From NCBI RefSeq assembly GCF_004799645.1, contig NZ_CP031305.1:1-64000 (forward strand): a stretch of 64,000 nucleotides of DNA. Direction: 5' to 3'. The first letter of the stretch is position 1, and each line of letters starts with the position of its first letter. The notes beneath the pieces are model-generated. The model saw nothing but the letters and a program-made list of their open reading frames with translations, ran no database searches and was not told the DNA's origin. This stretch comes from Natronorubrum bangense. GTDB taxonomy: Archaea > Halobacteriota > Halobacteria > Halobacteriales > Natrialbaceae. Position numbers and translations under genes: made by a program. Of this stretch, positions 26,887-35,234 are shown piece after piece.

Positions 26887-28392
26887 TTACGCGCCGATTC
26901 CGACGTTTGTCGCGGAAACTGCACCGAACTGGATGTTCTGGTTCTCTTGCATGGAGATCTGTGTGGTGTCTGCACTGCCACCGTCTTCAGCCACCGCGAT
27001 TGCAGCATGCTGTTCGTTGATGTTCTGCTGGCTCACGAACTGGACCTGCTCGATTGCAGCCGTTGCATCCTGCGTGACGTCGCTCGTCTGCTCCGCGCTG
27101 GTGTCGTAGTCGTATGACATGCCCGGCGCGTCTTCGACATCGTCGCCGCCGACGGTGACGGTCGTGCTCGAGGTCTGCATGTCGCCATCGTACAGGTAGC
27201 CTGGTGATGCGTACACGTTGAGCGCATCAGCGTAGCCGATCTGGGCGTTGTAGTTGCGCTGGTCGGCCATCTGGACGGCGGTGGCTTCACTGTCGTCTGT
27301 CGCGATTGCCATCGCCGTGTTCTGAAGGTTGACGTTCAGCTGTTCAACGCTCTGTTCCTGGTCAACACCGGCTGTTGCGGACTGGTCATCTTTGTCCTTC
27401 TTGTCGTGTTTCGGCATCTCGGTGTCGACGACGCTGCTGCCGCCGTCGGCACTTGCGGTCGCGACGTTCATGCCGCCCATCGACGCGAAGAGGTTTTCGG
27501 CACTCGCAGAGCCGATCTGTTCGTTGAGGTTGGTCTGATCAGTCACCTGGATCGCCGTTGCGGTGCTGTTCTCGCCGACGGCGATGGCGACAGCGCCAGC
27601 CTGTTCGTTAATATTAGCCTGTTCGACTGCTTGCTCTTGGGCCAGCAAGGAACTCGCGTCCTGTTCTGCGTACTCACCGCCACCAACGTAGACGTTGGAT
27701 GCGTTCGCAGCTCCCTCCTGTCGGTTCTCGTTGTACTGCGTGGTTTGCTGGAGGGCGGTTGCGTCACTGTTGTTGTGTGCGAACGCGAACGCGGTGCTCT
27801 GTTCGTTGTAGTTCTGCTGTCCCACGTCTTGGCTCTGGAGGACGCTCGCTTCTGCTGACTGGCTGATCGTCGTCTTGTCACCCTTCTTGTCGGCGACGCC
27901 CCAGCCATCGAACTGCTTGTCGTCACCGTTACCGAGCACGAGATGGACGTTTCCGACGTTCTCGAACTGCGTCTCGTGGCTGTGAGCGACCTCGTTTTCG
28001 GCGGACGCCTCACCAGTCTGTGCGTTGGCGTTGAGCTGGTTGGCTTCCTGAACTGCGGTTGCCTCACCACCGTCGATAGCGATGGAAACCGCCTCGCCTT
28101 GCTCGTTGATGTTCACCTGATCGACATCCTGGTGCTGGATGACTTCGGTGTCAGAAACCTGGTCTGCAGCGTGTTCTTCGACGTACTCTTCGAGTGACTT
28201 CTCGCCGAGGTCAGCGCCGAAGACCAGATACAGGTCTTCGCCGTCCTCGAGCGCGTGCACTGCCTGGTTGGTTGCGTCGCCGTTGTCGCCGGCCATCGCC
28301 GCGGGAGCGCCGGCGGCGAGCATTGATATGGCAACGATACATGCCATTAAAACTGTCGTATACCGTGATCGTTTCGTCGGTGAGTCTGTCAT
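26887..28392 (-). CDS. Secreted five-repeat Q/N-ladder protein (curli-like style)
   Basis: A 501-residue exported protein. The start at 28392 gives a signal peptide (KRSRYTTVLMACIVAISMLAAG, cut after about residue 34). Five imperfect repeats of about 50 residues lie at roughly 84-133, 182-233, 249-300, 343-392 and 446-496. Each reads Q-x-V-x-Q-x-N-x-N-x-Q, then alternating A/I/V strands, an acidic turn, A-T-A-x-Q, and a second Q-x-N-x-N-x-Q ending in A-x-A-x-N. Strictly alternating polar ladders of Gln and Asn are typical of beta-solenoid and amyloid subunits such as CsgA, though the spacing differs from the curlin repeat. Spacers are acidic. Export by Sec and assembly outside the cell are inference. 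Two one-repeat relatives are encoded at 29318-30033. Confidence 0.75.
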   Translation of the reverse strand: MTDSPTKRSRYTTVLMACIVAISMLAAGAPAAMAGDNGDATNQAVHALEDGEDLYLVFGADLGEKSLEEYVEEHAADQVSDTEVIQHQDVDQVNINEQGEAVSIAIDGGEATAVQEANQLNANAQTGEASAENEVAHSHETQFENVGNVHLVLGNGDDKQFDGWGVADKKGDKTTISQSAEASVLQSQDVGQQNYNEQSTAFAFAHNNSDATALQQTTQYNENRQEGAANASNVYVGGGEYAEQDASSLLAQEQAVEQANINEQAGAVAIAVGENSTATAIQVTDQTNLNEQIGSASAENLFASMGGMNVATASADGGSSVVDTEMPKHDKKDKDDQSATAGVDQEQSVEQLNVNLQNTAMAIATDDSEATAVQMADQRNYNAQIGYADALNVYASPGYLYDGDMQTSSTTVTVGGDDVEDAPGMSYDYDTSAEQTSDVTQDATAAIEQVQFVSQQNINEQHAAIAVAEDGGSADTTQISMQENQNIQFGAVSATNVGIGA

Positions 28393-29317
28393 GTGTTCTG
28401 TATTGAATTTCGCGAGTGTCTTTTTTGCTGAGTCTATTCGACGCAAACAGTCATAGCCGAATGATAGACTTTGTTATCAACAGGTTGGAGACCGTATGAG
28501 TTAGCCTACTGATTGGAACGGACCTACTTTTCCGAGAAATCGGCACCTAAAACCGGCTGCTGTCGGGCGGTTTCGGTGTTCGACGGAGCAATCCGGGTTC
28601 GCGGGCCACGATCGAGCATCGGCCGACACGTCGCCGACACTGATCGTCGATTACGGCGATGGTGATTCGCGCCGTCGTTTCACCGACGAAATACGGGACT
28701 ACCGATTGACTCGAAACCAGCGATCGGTTCGGTATCGGTCGCTCGAGTCGCGACTGCCGGTGGGAAGGAACTGATACCAGCGCCGCGACGACTACTACCG
28801 TATAGATCGGCAACTGACGGACGCGATCACAACGCGATATCGTTCGCCGCTACTGCGGTCGACACGAATACTGCACGGACCGCTGTCCGTATCAACGACG
28901 GTGTTTCGACGGATGGCGTTCGGTTCTGCTCCCTCTTTCACGTTTACTGATCGTTCCGTTACTGCTGATTATTGCGACCGATAACTGGGTGTTTCACCGG
29001 TCTTACACCTTCGATTTCCGGGACGGCGCGGAATCAATTTGAGTTGACAGTCAACGAGCAGAGAAAATGTATACCTCGATATAAGATTTTTTTCTCGAGT
29101 AAGGGTTCTCATCCGCCGATTCTTACAGATCACAATATCGGCTGTACGCCGAAAGCGTTCTACGGTTTAATACAGAACCCAGGTGTTGCCACGACTGGGC
29201 AACACGGCGCATTGGCGCTCGAGAACGCCGAATTTGCACGCTGAGCGACGCAAATCGGTGGGCAGGTAGAGCTGGACTCGAGCGTTCACGCGTGTGGTGC
29301 CCGGACAATCCATAACA
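28393..29317. other. Long non-coding spacer between divergent repeat-protein genes
   Basis: About 925 bases between the five-repeat gene and its one-repeat relatives, transcribed away from each other. Reading frames inside (such as 28547-28813 minus and 28972-29244 plus) show no family resemblance and haphazard composition. The right part is AT-rich (about 29030-29190), unlike its neighbours. Such a long spacer before secreted-subunit genes may hold extended regulation, but no clear element is visible. Confidence 0.5.
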
Positions 29318-29668
29318 ATGAAACGCGCACTCGCGATGCTACTGACGGTCGCAATGGTCGGCAGCCTCATGTTCATGGGGTTCGCCGGAACAGCAGCTGC
29401 ACAGGATCAGAGCGCAGACCAGGATGCTGATATCAAACAGGGTGCCTCTGCCACGAACGCGCAGAGCCAGTATGTGGGTCAGGAAAATGTCAACGCCGGT
29501 GATGAAATAAACATCGCCTATGCTGACGATGACGGTGACGCTACCGCGGGCAGCTCTGTGACACAGTCCAACGACAACTCACAGACTGCTGACGCTACCG
29601 CCACTAACACTGCGGACATCAACCAGAGCATCAACCAAGACTTCGAGGACGACTTCCCGTTCTTCTAA
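29318..29668 (+). CDS. Small secreted one-repeat Q/N-ladder protein, copy 1
   Basis: A 116-residue preprotein. The first 28 residues are a Sec-type signal peptide (MKRALAMLLTVAMVGSLMFM, then FAGTAAA). The mature part has a single unit of the repeat seen five times at 26887-28392: YVGQENVNAGDEINIAYADDDG, then ATAGSS, QSNDNSQTADATATN. The C-terminus is acidic and ends with aromatic FEDDFPFF. The downstream gene is a close paralogue only eight bases away, so the two are co-transcribed. A structural role in the cell surface or matrix is inferred. The start at 29318 gives the best signal peptide. Confidence 0.75.
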   Translation: MKRALAMLLTVAMVGSLMFMGFAGTAAAQDQSADQDADIKQGASATNAQSQYVGQENVNAGDEINIAYADDDGDATAGSSVTQSNDNSQTADATATNTADINQSINQDFEDDFPFF

Positions 29669-29676
29669 ACTGAACC

Positions 29677-30033
29677 ATGAAACGCACACTCGCAATCACG
29701 CTGACGGTCGCATTGATCGGTAGCCTCATGTTCATGGGGTTCGCCGGAACAGCAGCTGCAGATGACCAGAGCGCAGACCAGGATGCGAGCGTCAGTCAGT
29801 ACGCTGACGCAAATAACTACCAGGATCAGAAAGTCGCCCAGTCGAACTACAACGTAGGTGACGAGCTGAACATCGCCGTCGCTGATGATGGTAGCGCAGA
29901 TGCGGGCAGTAGCGTCGACCAATCGAACTCGAACTCCCAGTCCGCTACCGCCGAGGCTACGAATAATGCCACCGTGAGCCAGGACATCGAGCAGTCGTAC
30001 GAAGATGACTTCTTCGGCGGTATCTTCAGCTAA
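29677..30033 (+). CDS. Small secreted one-repeat Q/N-ladder protein, copy 2
   Basis: A 118-residue preprotein paralogous to the preceding gene. The signal peptide is almost identical at protein and DNA level, pointing to recent tandem duplication. The mature part carries KVAQSNYNVGDELNIAVADDG, then SSVDQSNSNSQSATAEATNN, the same Q/N ladder, and ends in an acidic aromatic tail (YEDDFFGGIFS). The mature region has diverged more than the leader, as seen in subunit pairs with separate roles, such as major and minor fibre components. That parallel is inference. Confidence 0.75.
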   Translation: MKRTLAITLTVALIGSLMFMGFAGTAAADDQSADQDASVSQYADANNYQDQKVAQSNYNVGDELNIAVADDGSADAGSSVDQSNSNSQSATAEATNNATVSQDIEQSYEDDFFGGIFS

Positions 30034-30278
30034 GATACCATAGTCGGACGACTTCGAATTACACCTGATTATTTTTACACTCCATATCTGTACAGATCGC
30101 AGTCTCCAGTACTCAAACGGCTGATTTGAGTGAAAATGTAGCCGTCGTAGTTAGCGACCAATAAGTTGGTTTCGGCTTCGGTGGCAGTGTTTTCACTTTC
30201 AACGGCACACCGATCACGGATCAAACATGATGATTAGTTCACTGAGTGACGGACAACGATTCTAAAACGGAAGAAGAC

Positions 30279-30902
30279 ATGAATCGGCAAACAATAATTG
30301 TACTCTCGATAGCAGCAGTCGTCACCGTGGCCGCAGCAGCGATCGCTGCCTCAGACAATCACACGAGCGACGCGACTGAGAATGATTCAACAGCTATGAC
30401 CGAAACCAAACTCGAGTGGGGAACAATCACGCACGATTCCGACGACGACACCGGCACTACGGCCGTCGACGTGACTGTCGAGGCCGAAGCCGACGTCTCG
30501 GTTTCGACGATGGCGGCCCTCAACGCGACAGATGAGTATCGAGACGACACGACCGCGGGCGACGACCTCGAGACGGAGCCGTTCCCGTGGGGTGTCGTCC
30601 ACTACACGACCGACGACGACACTGGCGCCACCGACGTCACGGTGATCGTCGACGCCGAAGACGACGTTTCGGTCTCCGTAACGACGCTCTCCGAAGACGG
30701 CACGCAGGAGTCGACGTCGACGGTCCACCAAAGCAGTACGACGACGGCGGGCGCAGACGGTGACGCGGGCGCGGACGTGAACGTCTCGCAGTCGACGACT
30801 GTCTCCCAGTCGTCAGTCAACGTCGAATCGAGTGCGGTCGCCCACGGTGAGGACGGCGACGACGGCGAGGACGGTAGCTCCGTCTCGATCGACATCGACT
30901 GA
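30279..30902 (+). CDS. Small exported Ser/Thr/Asp-rich protein with an internal duplication
   Basis: About 207 residues from ATG 30279; a GTG at 30246 would add eleven polar residues before the hydrophobic leader. The leader RQTIIVLSIAAVVTVAAAAIA is a signal peptide or anchor. Two related units follow: one from EWGTITHDSDDDTG, the second from PWGVVHYTTDDDTG, each continuing into a V-D-V-x-V strand pair. The tail (VNVSQSTTVSQSSVNVESSA, then EDGDDGEDG) echoes the Q/V/N ladder of the two preceding genes. It is about 245 bp behind them on the same strand. Function is unknown, probably surface or matrix. Confidence 0.65.
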   Translation: MNRQTIIVLSIAAVVTVAAAAIAASDNHTSDATENDSTAMTETKLEWGTITHDSDDDTGTTAVDVTVEAEADVSVSTMAALNATDEYRDDTTAGDDLETEPFPWGVVHYTTDDDTGATDVTVIVDAEDDVSVSVTTLSEDGTQESTSTVHQSSTTTAGADGDAGADVNVSQSTTVSQSSVNVESSAVAHGEDGDDGEDGSSVSIDID

Positions 30903-31362
30903 CTCGAGAACGGATACGAATCGGTACTGATCAAAGACACCAGAGGGCACAGTTGAGGTTCTACCCACTCGAAGCCCGTTGTCCAGTTCGGGGTTCCGAA
31001 CGCCTCGGAGCCTTTTCGCCGTCGATGGCGAGAGATAGCCGTGATATTCGTGTTCCGTACTCGAGAAAGTACCGTGAAACGCTGTAGTTACGCAAGTGCG
31101 CTCGGGCGCCACGCAGCGAATGATTCCCACTACCGCCTCGAAGACGGCCCCTACGACAGTCACGGTTTCGTACTGATCCATGCCAGCGACACGATATGCC
31201 GCTCGTGCGAGACGGACTAACTCACGGTAGTCACCGAACTAATTCGCGTGTGTGACAGTATGCTGGTGGTTTATTTCGATAGATCATGGAAGAACACTAA
31301 TGCGTTTATGAACGAGCATTCAGCGAATCAATAACAATACCCGCATCGGCTGTGGTCGGCGT
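30903..31362. other. Non-coding spacer before the lipoprotein gene
   Basis: About 460 bases with no believable gene. The last 100 bases (around 31260-31320) are AT-rich and probably carry the promoter of the lipoprotein gene. Confidence 0.5.
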
Positions 31363-33144
31363 ATGGTCGATTCGACCAACAGACGACGGTTCCTGGCTGC
31401 GAGTGGTATCACAGTCGTCGGTCTCAGTGGCTGTCTCGGCAGCGACGACGAGCCGGAGGAAGAAGACGAACAGACACAAGCCGACTCGAGTGACGACGAA
31501 CCGAACGAAAACAACCCCAACCAGCGGACGATTCAGTGGGGTGGGCAAGGAAGCGAAAACGCGACCCAAGAGTGTGCAGAGGACGAGGTCGGCTTCTGGA
31601 AGTGGGTACTCACGCCTGGTGGACCCGAGGCCATCGAAGAGGCGACGCTCTTCGTTACCATCCAGCCGACTGATCCGAACGCAGAGCCGGTGACCCTGGA
31701 GGTCGAGGGCTTTACGCCGGGCGGTCCACGAGGGGTGTTTCAGTTCAACGTCTTCCTAGAAGGCGGTGGGACCGTCCAGAGCGCGTTCGTCGAGTTCACT
31801 GGAGGCGGAGCCAATCCTCTACTGACGATCAGCGAAGGAGAATGCAGGGAAGACGACGACCCAGTCGACGTGACGGTTATCACCGACCCCGAAACCGACG
31901 TCAACGATTCCACCGCGACGCTCAACGCGGAACTCTTTCCCTTCGAGGAGGAGTTCGATGCGGTCGACGTCTTCTTCGAGTATCGAGTCGCTGGTTCGAC
32001 AGAGTGGATCCGGGTGCCAGGAGATCCCGACTCGCTCTCAGACGAAGGTGGCGAGTTCAGCGCGGAGATCCCCGTCGAGCCAAACACCGACTACGAGTTC
32101 CGGGCGGTCGCAGTCGCACCCGACGGGACGGAGTTTACGGGGGAAATCCGAACGTTCACGAAGGAAGATGAACCCGACATGACGAAGCCGACGGTCGTCA
32201 CCGGCCCGGCGACCGACGTCAACGAGTCGACGGCAACCCTCAATGGCGAGCTGACCGATCTCGGCAGCTTCGGCGTGGCCGACATCGAGGTGTTCTTCGA
32301 GTACCGACCCGTCGGCACTGAAGAGTGGCTCGCGACGGAGCCAGAAACGCTCGAGGAACTCGGTCCGTTCAGCGCGGCAATCGATGTCGAACAGGGCGTC
32401 GAGTACGAGTATCGTGCAGTCGCCGTCGCGAACGACACGCGGGCGACCGGCGAGATACAGACGTTCCGAAAGGAGGTACCGGATAAGGAGCTTCCCGAAG
32501 TCGTCACCAAACCGGCGACCGAGGTGAACAAGAAGACGGCGACACTCAACGGGCAACTGCTCACGCGCGGTGACTTCGACGAGGTGCACGTCTTCTTCCA
32601 GTACCGGATCGTCGGCGCGGCGGAGTGGCTGATGACCCCCGCACAGACGCTCACCGAGCCGGGGCCGTTCAGCGTCGAGATTTCGGGACTCCTCACGGGC
32701 GTCGAGTACGAGTTCCGAGCGATTGCCACGGCAAACGATGTGGTCGTCGCCGGGCCGATCCAGCGGTTCACAAAGGAGCCGGACGAGAAAGAGCGCCGGA
32801 AGAAGGAGAAACTCGAGAAGAAGAAACACGCCTACGAGCGCAAGAAACGCGAGTACAAGAAGTACAAGAAGAAATACGAGAAAGACCAGATCGACAAGAC
32901 GACCCTCGAGAAGAAAAAGCGCGCCTACGAGGACGCCAAGCACAAGTACGAGAAATACCGGAGAAAATACACGAAATACGAGCGGAAGAAAATCGCCTAC
33001 AAACACGAGAAAGGCGAGTACGAGAAGTACGAGAAGAAATACGAGAAAAACCGCATAGACAAAAAGACATACGAAAAGAAGAAAGGCGCCTACAACGACA
33101 AGAAACGCGCCTACAAAGAGACAGAAAAGAAACTCGAGTGTTAA
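31363..33144 (+). CDS. Tat lipoprotein with three Fn3-like domains and a lysine-rich coiled-coil tail
   Basis: A 593-residue surface protein. A Tat motif NRRRFLAASG and lipobox LSGC (Cys 24) predict export folded and lipid anchoring. An acidic linker (25-55) precedes an N-terminal beta domain (about 56-160). Three Fn3-like repeats follow (about 165-270, 275-370, 375-470), each opening with a TDVN-x-STATLN-type strand and holding a VFFEYR strand. From about residue 472 the composition flips to Lys/Glu/Tyr-rich helix with two 50-residue units sharing KKYEK-x2-IDK-x-T-x-EKKK-x-AY, ending in Cys. So basic a tail is rare in a haloarchaeon and could bind acidic polysaccharide, S-layer or DNA, or oligomerise. 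Function is unproven. Confidence 0.8.
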   Translation: MVDSTNRRRFLAASGITVVGLSGCLGSDDEPEEEDEQTQADSSDDEPNENNPNQRTIQWGGQGSENATQECAEDEVGFWKWVLTPGGPEAIEEATLFVTIQPTDPNAEPVTLEVEGFTPGGPRGVFQFNVFLEGGGTVQSAFVEFTGGGANPLLTISEGECREDDDPVDVTVITDPETDVNDSTATLNAELFPFEEEFDAVDVFFEYRVAGSTEWIRVPGDPDSLSDEGGEFSAEIPVEPNTDYEFRAVAVAPDGTEFTGEIRTFTKEDEPDMTKPTVVTGPATDVNESTATLNGELTDLGSFGVADIEVFFEYRPVGTEEWLATEPETLEELGPFSAAIDVEQGVEYEYRAVAVANDTRATGEIQTFRKEVPDKELPEVVTKPATEVNKKTATLNGQLLTRGDFDEVHVFFQYRIVGAAEWLMTPAQTLTEPGPFSVEISGLLTGVEYEFRAIATANDVVVAGPIQRFTKEPDEKERRKKEKLEKKKHAYERKKREYKKYKKKYEKDQIDKTTLEKKKRAYEDAKHKYEKYRRKYTKYERKKIAYKHEKGEYEKYEKKYEKNRIDKKTYEKKKGAYNDKKRAYKETEKKLEC

Positions 33145-33437
33145 GAGGGACCAACTGATACGGATTGCCGTAACGATGTATCGGCGCAACTGCGACCTGA
33201 GTTGCGGTTGCGCCGGTAATGGCTCACAGCAGTCCGTACGAGCACCCACGTCCGTGTAATTCCCATCTTCTGTGGCCCGAAATGAGCGATCCGAACTGGT
33301 CAGTACCCAGGTCTTCTCTCACTGCGGTCGGTCGTTGCGGGCTGAGCAACATCGACAACAGAAACAACGACCCCACTGACGACAGTTCAACAGTTTCGTT
33401 GACTCTTACTCGAGGGCGAGTGACATCGAAAGTACCG

Positions 33438-35234
33438 TTACTCGACGGTGACGCTCTTGGCTAAGTTCCGTGGCTTGTCGATCGATCGGCCGAGTTGGTT
33501 TGCGACCCAGTATGAAACGAGTTGTAACTGGATGTTTGCCAAGATTGGAGCGAACAGCCTGTGTGTGTTCGGGATCTCCAGTACGTGGTCAGCGTGGGTG
33601 GCGACCTGCGCTGGGACGTCCGTAACTGCGACGATCGGTGCGCCACGGGATTCGACCTCCCGGACGTTTCCGAGCATCTTCTCGGCGTTCGAGTCCCCGG
33701 TAAGCATCGAGAAGACCGGGGTTCGTTCGGTCACCAGTGCCAGTGGCCCGTGTTTCAACTCACCGGCAGGGAACCCCTCGGCGTGTTTGTACGTAATCTC
33801 CTTCATTTTGAGCGCCCCCTCGAGCGCGACCGGTGCGTTGTAGCCACGGCCGATGAAAAAGTAGGCGTCTGCGTCCACGTACTCGTCAGCGACCGTCGCC
33901 GCTTGCGATGTATCGAGAATCGACTGGACCTGATCCGGGAGCGCCCGCAACGCCTTGATGAACGCACTCGAGCACGCTCCTGTCAGCGCTCGCGAGAGCA
34001 TCGCCAGCGCGACCTGCTGTGAGGCGAACGTTTTCGTCGCAGCGACGCCGATCTCGGGACCGGCGCGGATGTACATCACGTAGTCCGTCTCGCGTGCTGC
34101 CGAACATCCAACCACGTTCGTCACCGAGAGCGTCTCGGCGCCGATGCGGTTTGCGGCTCGAAGCGCACCCAGGGTGTCTGCCGTCTCCCCGCTCTGTGTG
34201 ACGCCGACGACGAGCGTCCCCTCGTCGACTGGGATCGCATCGACGTCGTACTCACTCGCCAGAAAGGTGTTTGTCTGTATCCCCTGTTCGCGAAATAGTC
34301 TGGCTCCATACAGTGCGGCGTGATATGATGTCCCACAGGCGACGAAGTGGACCCGTTCCGGTCGCTCGAGTCCCTCGAGTTCGTCGATTTCGATCGACGC
34401 GTCCAGCTCGCGTGGCCGCCCGCGAAGACACTCGCGGAGGGCGTGTGGCTGTTCGTTGATCTCTTTGAGCATGTAGTGATCGTATCCGCTTTTGCCTGCG
34501 TCTTCGATATCCCACTCGACGGTCTCGACCGGCATGTCGACGAGGCTGCCCTGTCCGTTAGTAATCTCGACACCCGAGGGAGTGATCGACACGAACTGCC
34601 CGTCTTCGAGATAGACGACGTTGTCTGTGTATTCGAGAAACGCCGGGACGTCACTCGCCAGAAAATAGCTGTCGTCGCCGATTCCGAGAACGAGTGGTGA
34701 CTGGTGACGCGTAGCGTAGACGGCTTCGTCTCCGGAGACAACCGCTGCCACCGCATAGCTCCCCTCCAGTCGCGAAATCGCCCGCCTGAACGCCGTTTCC
34801 GGCTTGTCGCCCCGCTCGAGCGCCGCTTCGATCAGATGTGGGATCACTTCGGTGTCGGTGTCGCTTTCGAACTCGTGGCCGTCGGCCTCGAGTGCGTCGC
34901 GCAGCTCCTGATAGTTCTCGACGATCCCGTTGTGCACGACGGCAACGCGGCCGTTACAGCTCGTGTGGGGATGGGCGTTCGTATCGGAGGGTGGGCCGTG
35001 CGTACTCCATCGCGTGTGCCCGATCCCCGCAATACCCTCGAGTGTGGTCGCCGGAAGCGTCTCCTCGAGTTCCGACAGTTCGCCCTCGCTTTTATACACC
35101 GAGACGGTGGCGTTGGCGATCGCGACGCCGGCCGAATCATAGCCTCGGTACTCGAGACTCGAGAGGCCGTTCAACAGGACTTCCGACAGCGCCTCGTCTC
35201 TCCGCGTTCCAGTGTAGCCGATGATTCCACACAT
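33438..35234 (-). CDS. glmS: Glutamine-fructose-6-phosphate aminotransferase
   Basis: A 598-residue enzyme making glucosamine-6-phosphate from fructose-6-phosphate and glutamine, the entry step to UDP-GlcNAc. MCGIIGYTG gives the N-terminal nucleophile Cys of the Ntn amidohydrolase domain, with GIGHTRWSTHGPPSDTNAHPH. Two SIS isomerase domains follow (CGTSYHAALYGARLF, TQSGETADTLGALR, GRGYNAPVALEGALKMKEI), and the C-terminus ends KSVTVE. The start codon shares a base with the stop of the glmU-like gene (TGATG), so the pair is coupled. It supplies the neighbouring polysaccharide cluster and general glycosylation. Confidence 0.96.
   Translation of the reverse strand: MCGIIGYTGTRRDEALSEVLLNGLSSLEYRGYDSAGVAIANATVSVYKSEGELSELEETLPATTLEGIAGIGHTRWSTHGPPSDTNAHPHTSCNGRVAVVHNGIVENYQELRDALEADGHEFESDTDTEVIPHLIEAALERGDKPETAFRRAISRLEGSYAVAAVVSGDEAVYATRHQSPLVLGIGDDSYFLASDVPAFLEYTDNVVYLEDGQFVSITPSGVEITNGQGSLVDMPVETVEWDIEDAGKSGYDHYMLKEINEQPHALRECLRGRPRELDASIEIDELEGLERPERVHFVACGTSYHAALYGARLFREQGIQTNTFLASEYDVDAIPVDEGTLVVGVTQSGETADTLGALRAANRIGAETLSVTNVVGCSAARETDYVMYIRAGPEIGVAATKTFASQQVALAMLSRALTGACSSAFIKALRALPDQVQSILDTSQAATVADEYVDADAYFFIGRGYNAPVALEGALKMKEITYKHAEGFPAGELKHGPLALVTERTPVFSMLTGDSNAEKMLGNVREVESRGAPIVAVTDVPAQVATHADHVLEIPNTHRLFAPILANIQLQLVSYWVANQLGRSIDKPRNLAKSVTVE

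Noticed and set aside
28547..29244. Two frames (28547-28813 minus, 28972-29244 plus) in the long spacer between the repeat-protein genes.
   Set aside because: No homology-like motifs, haphazard composition and no start signals; treated as non-coding.
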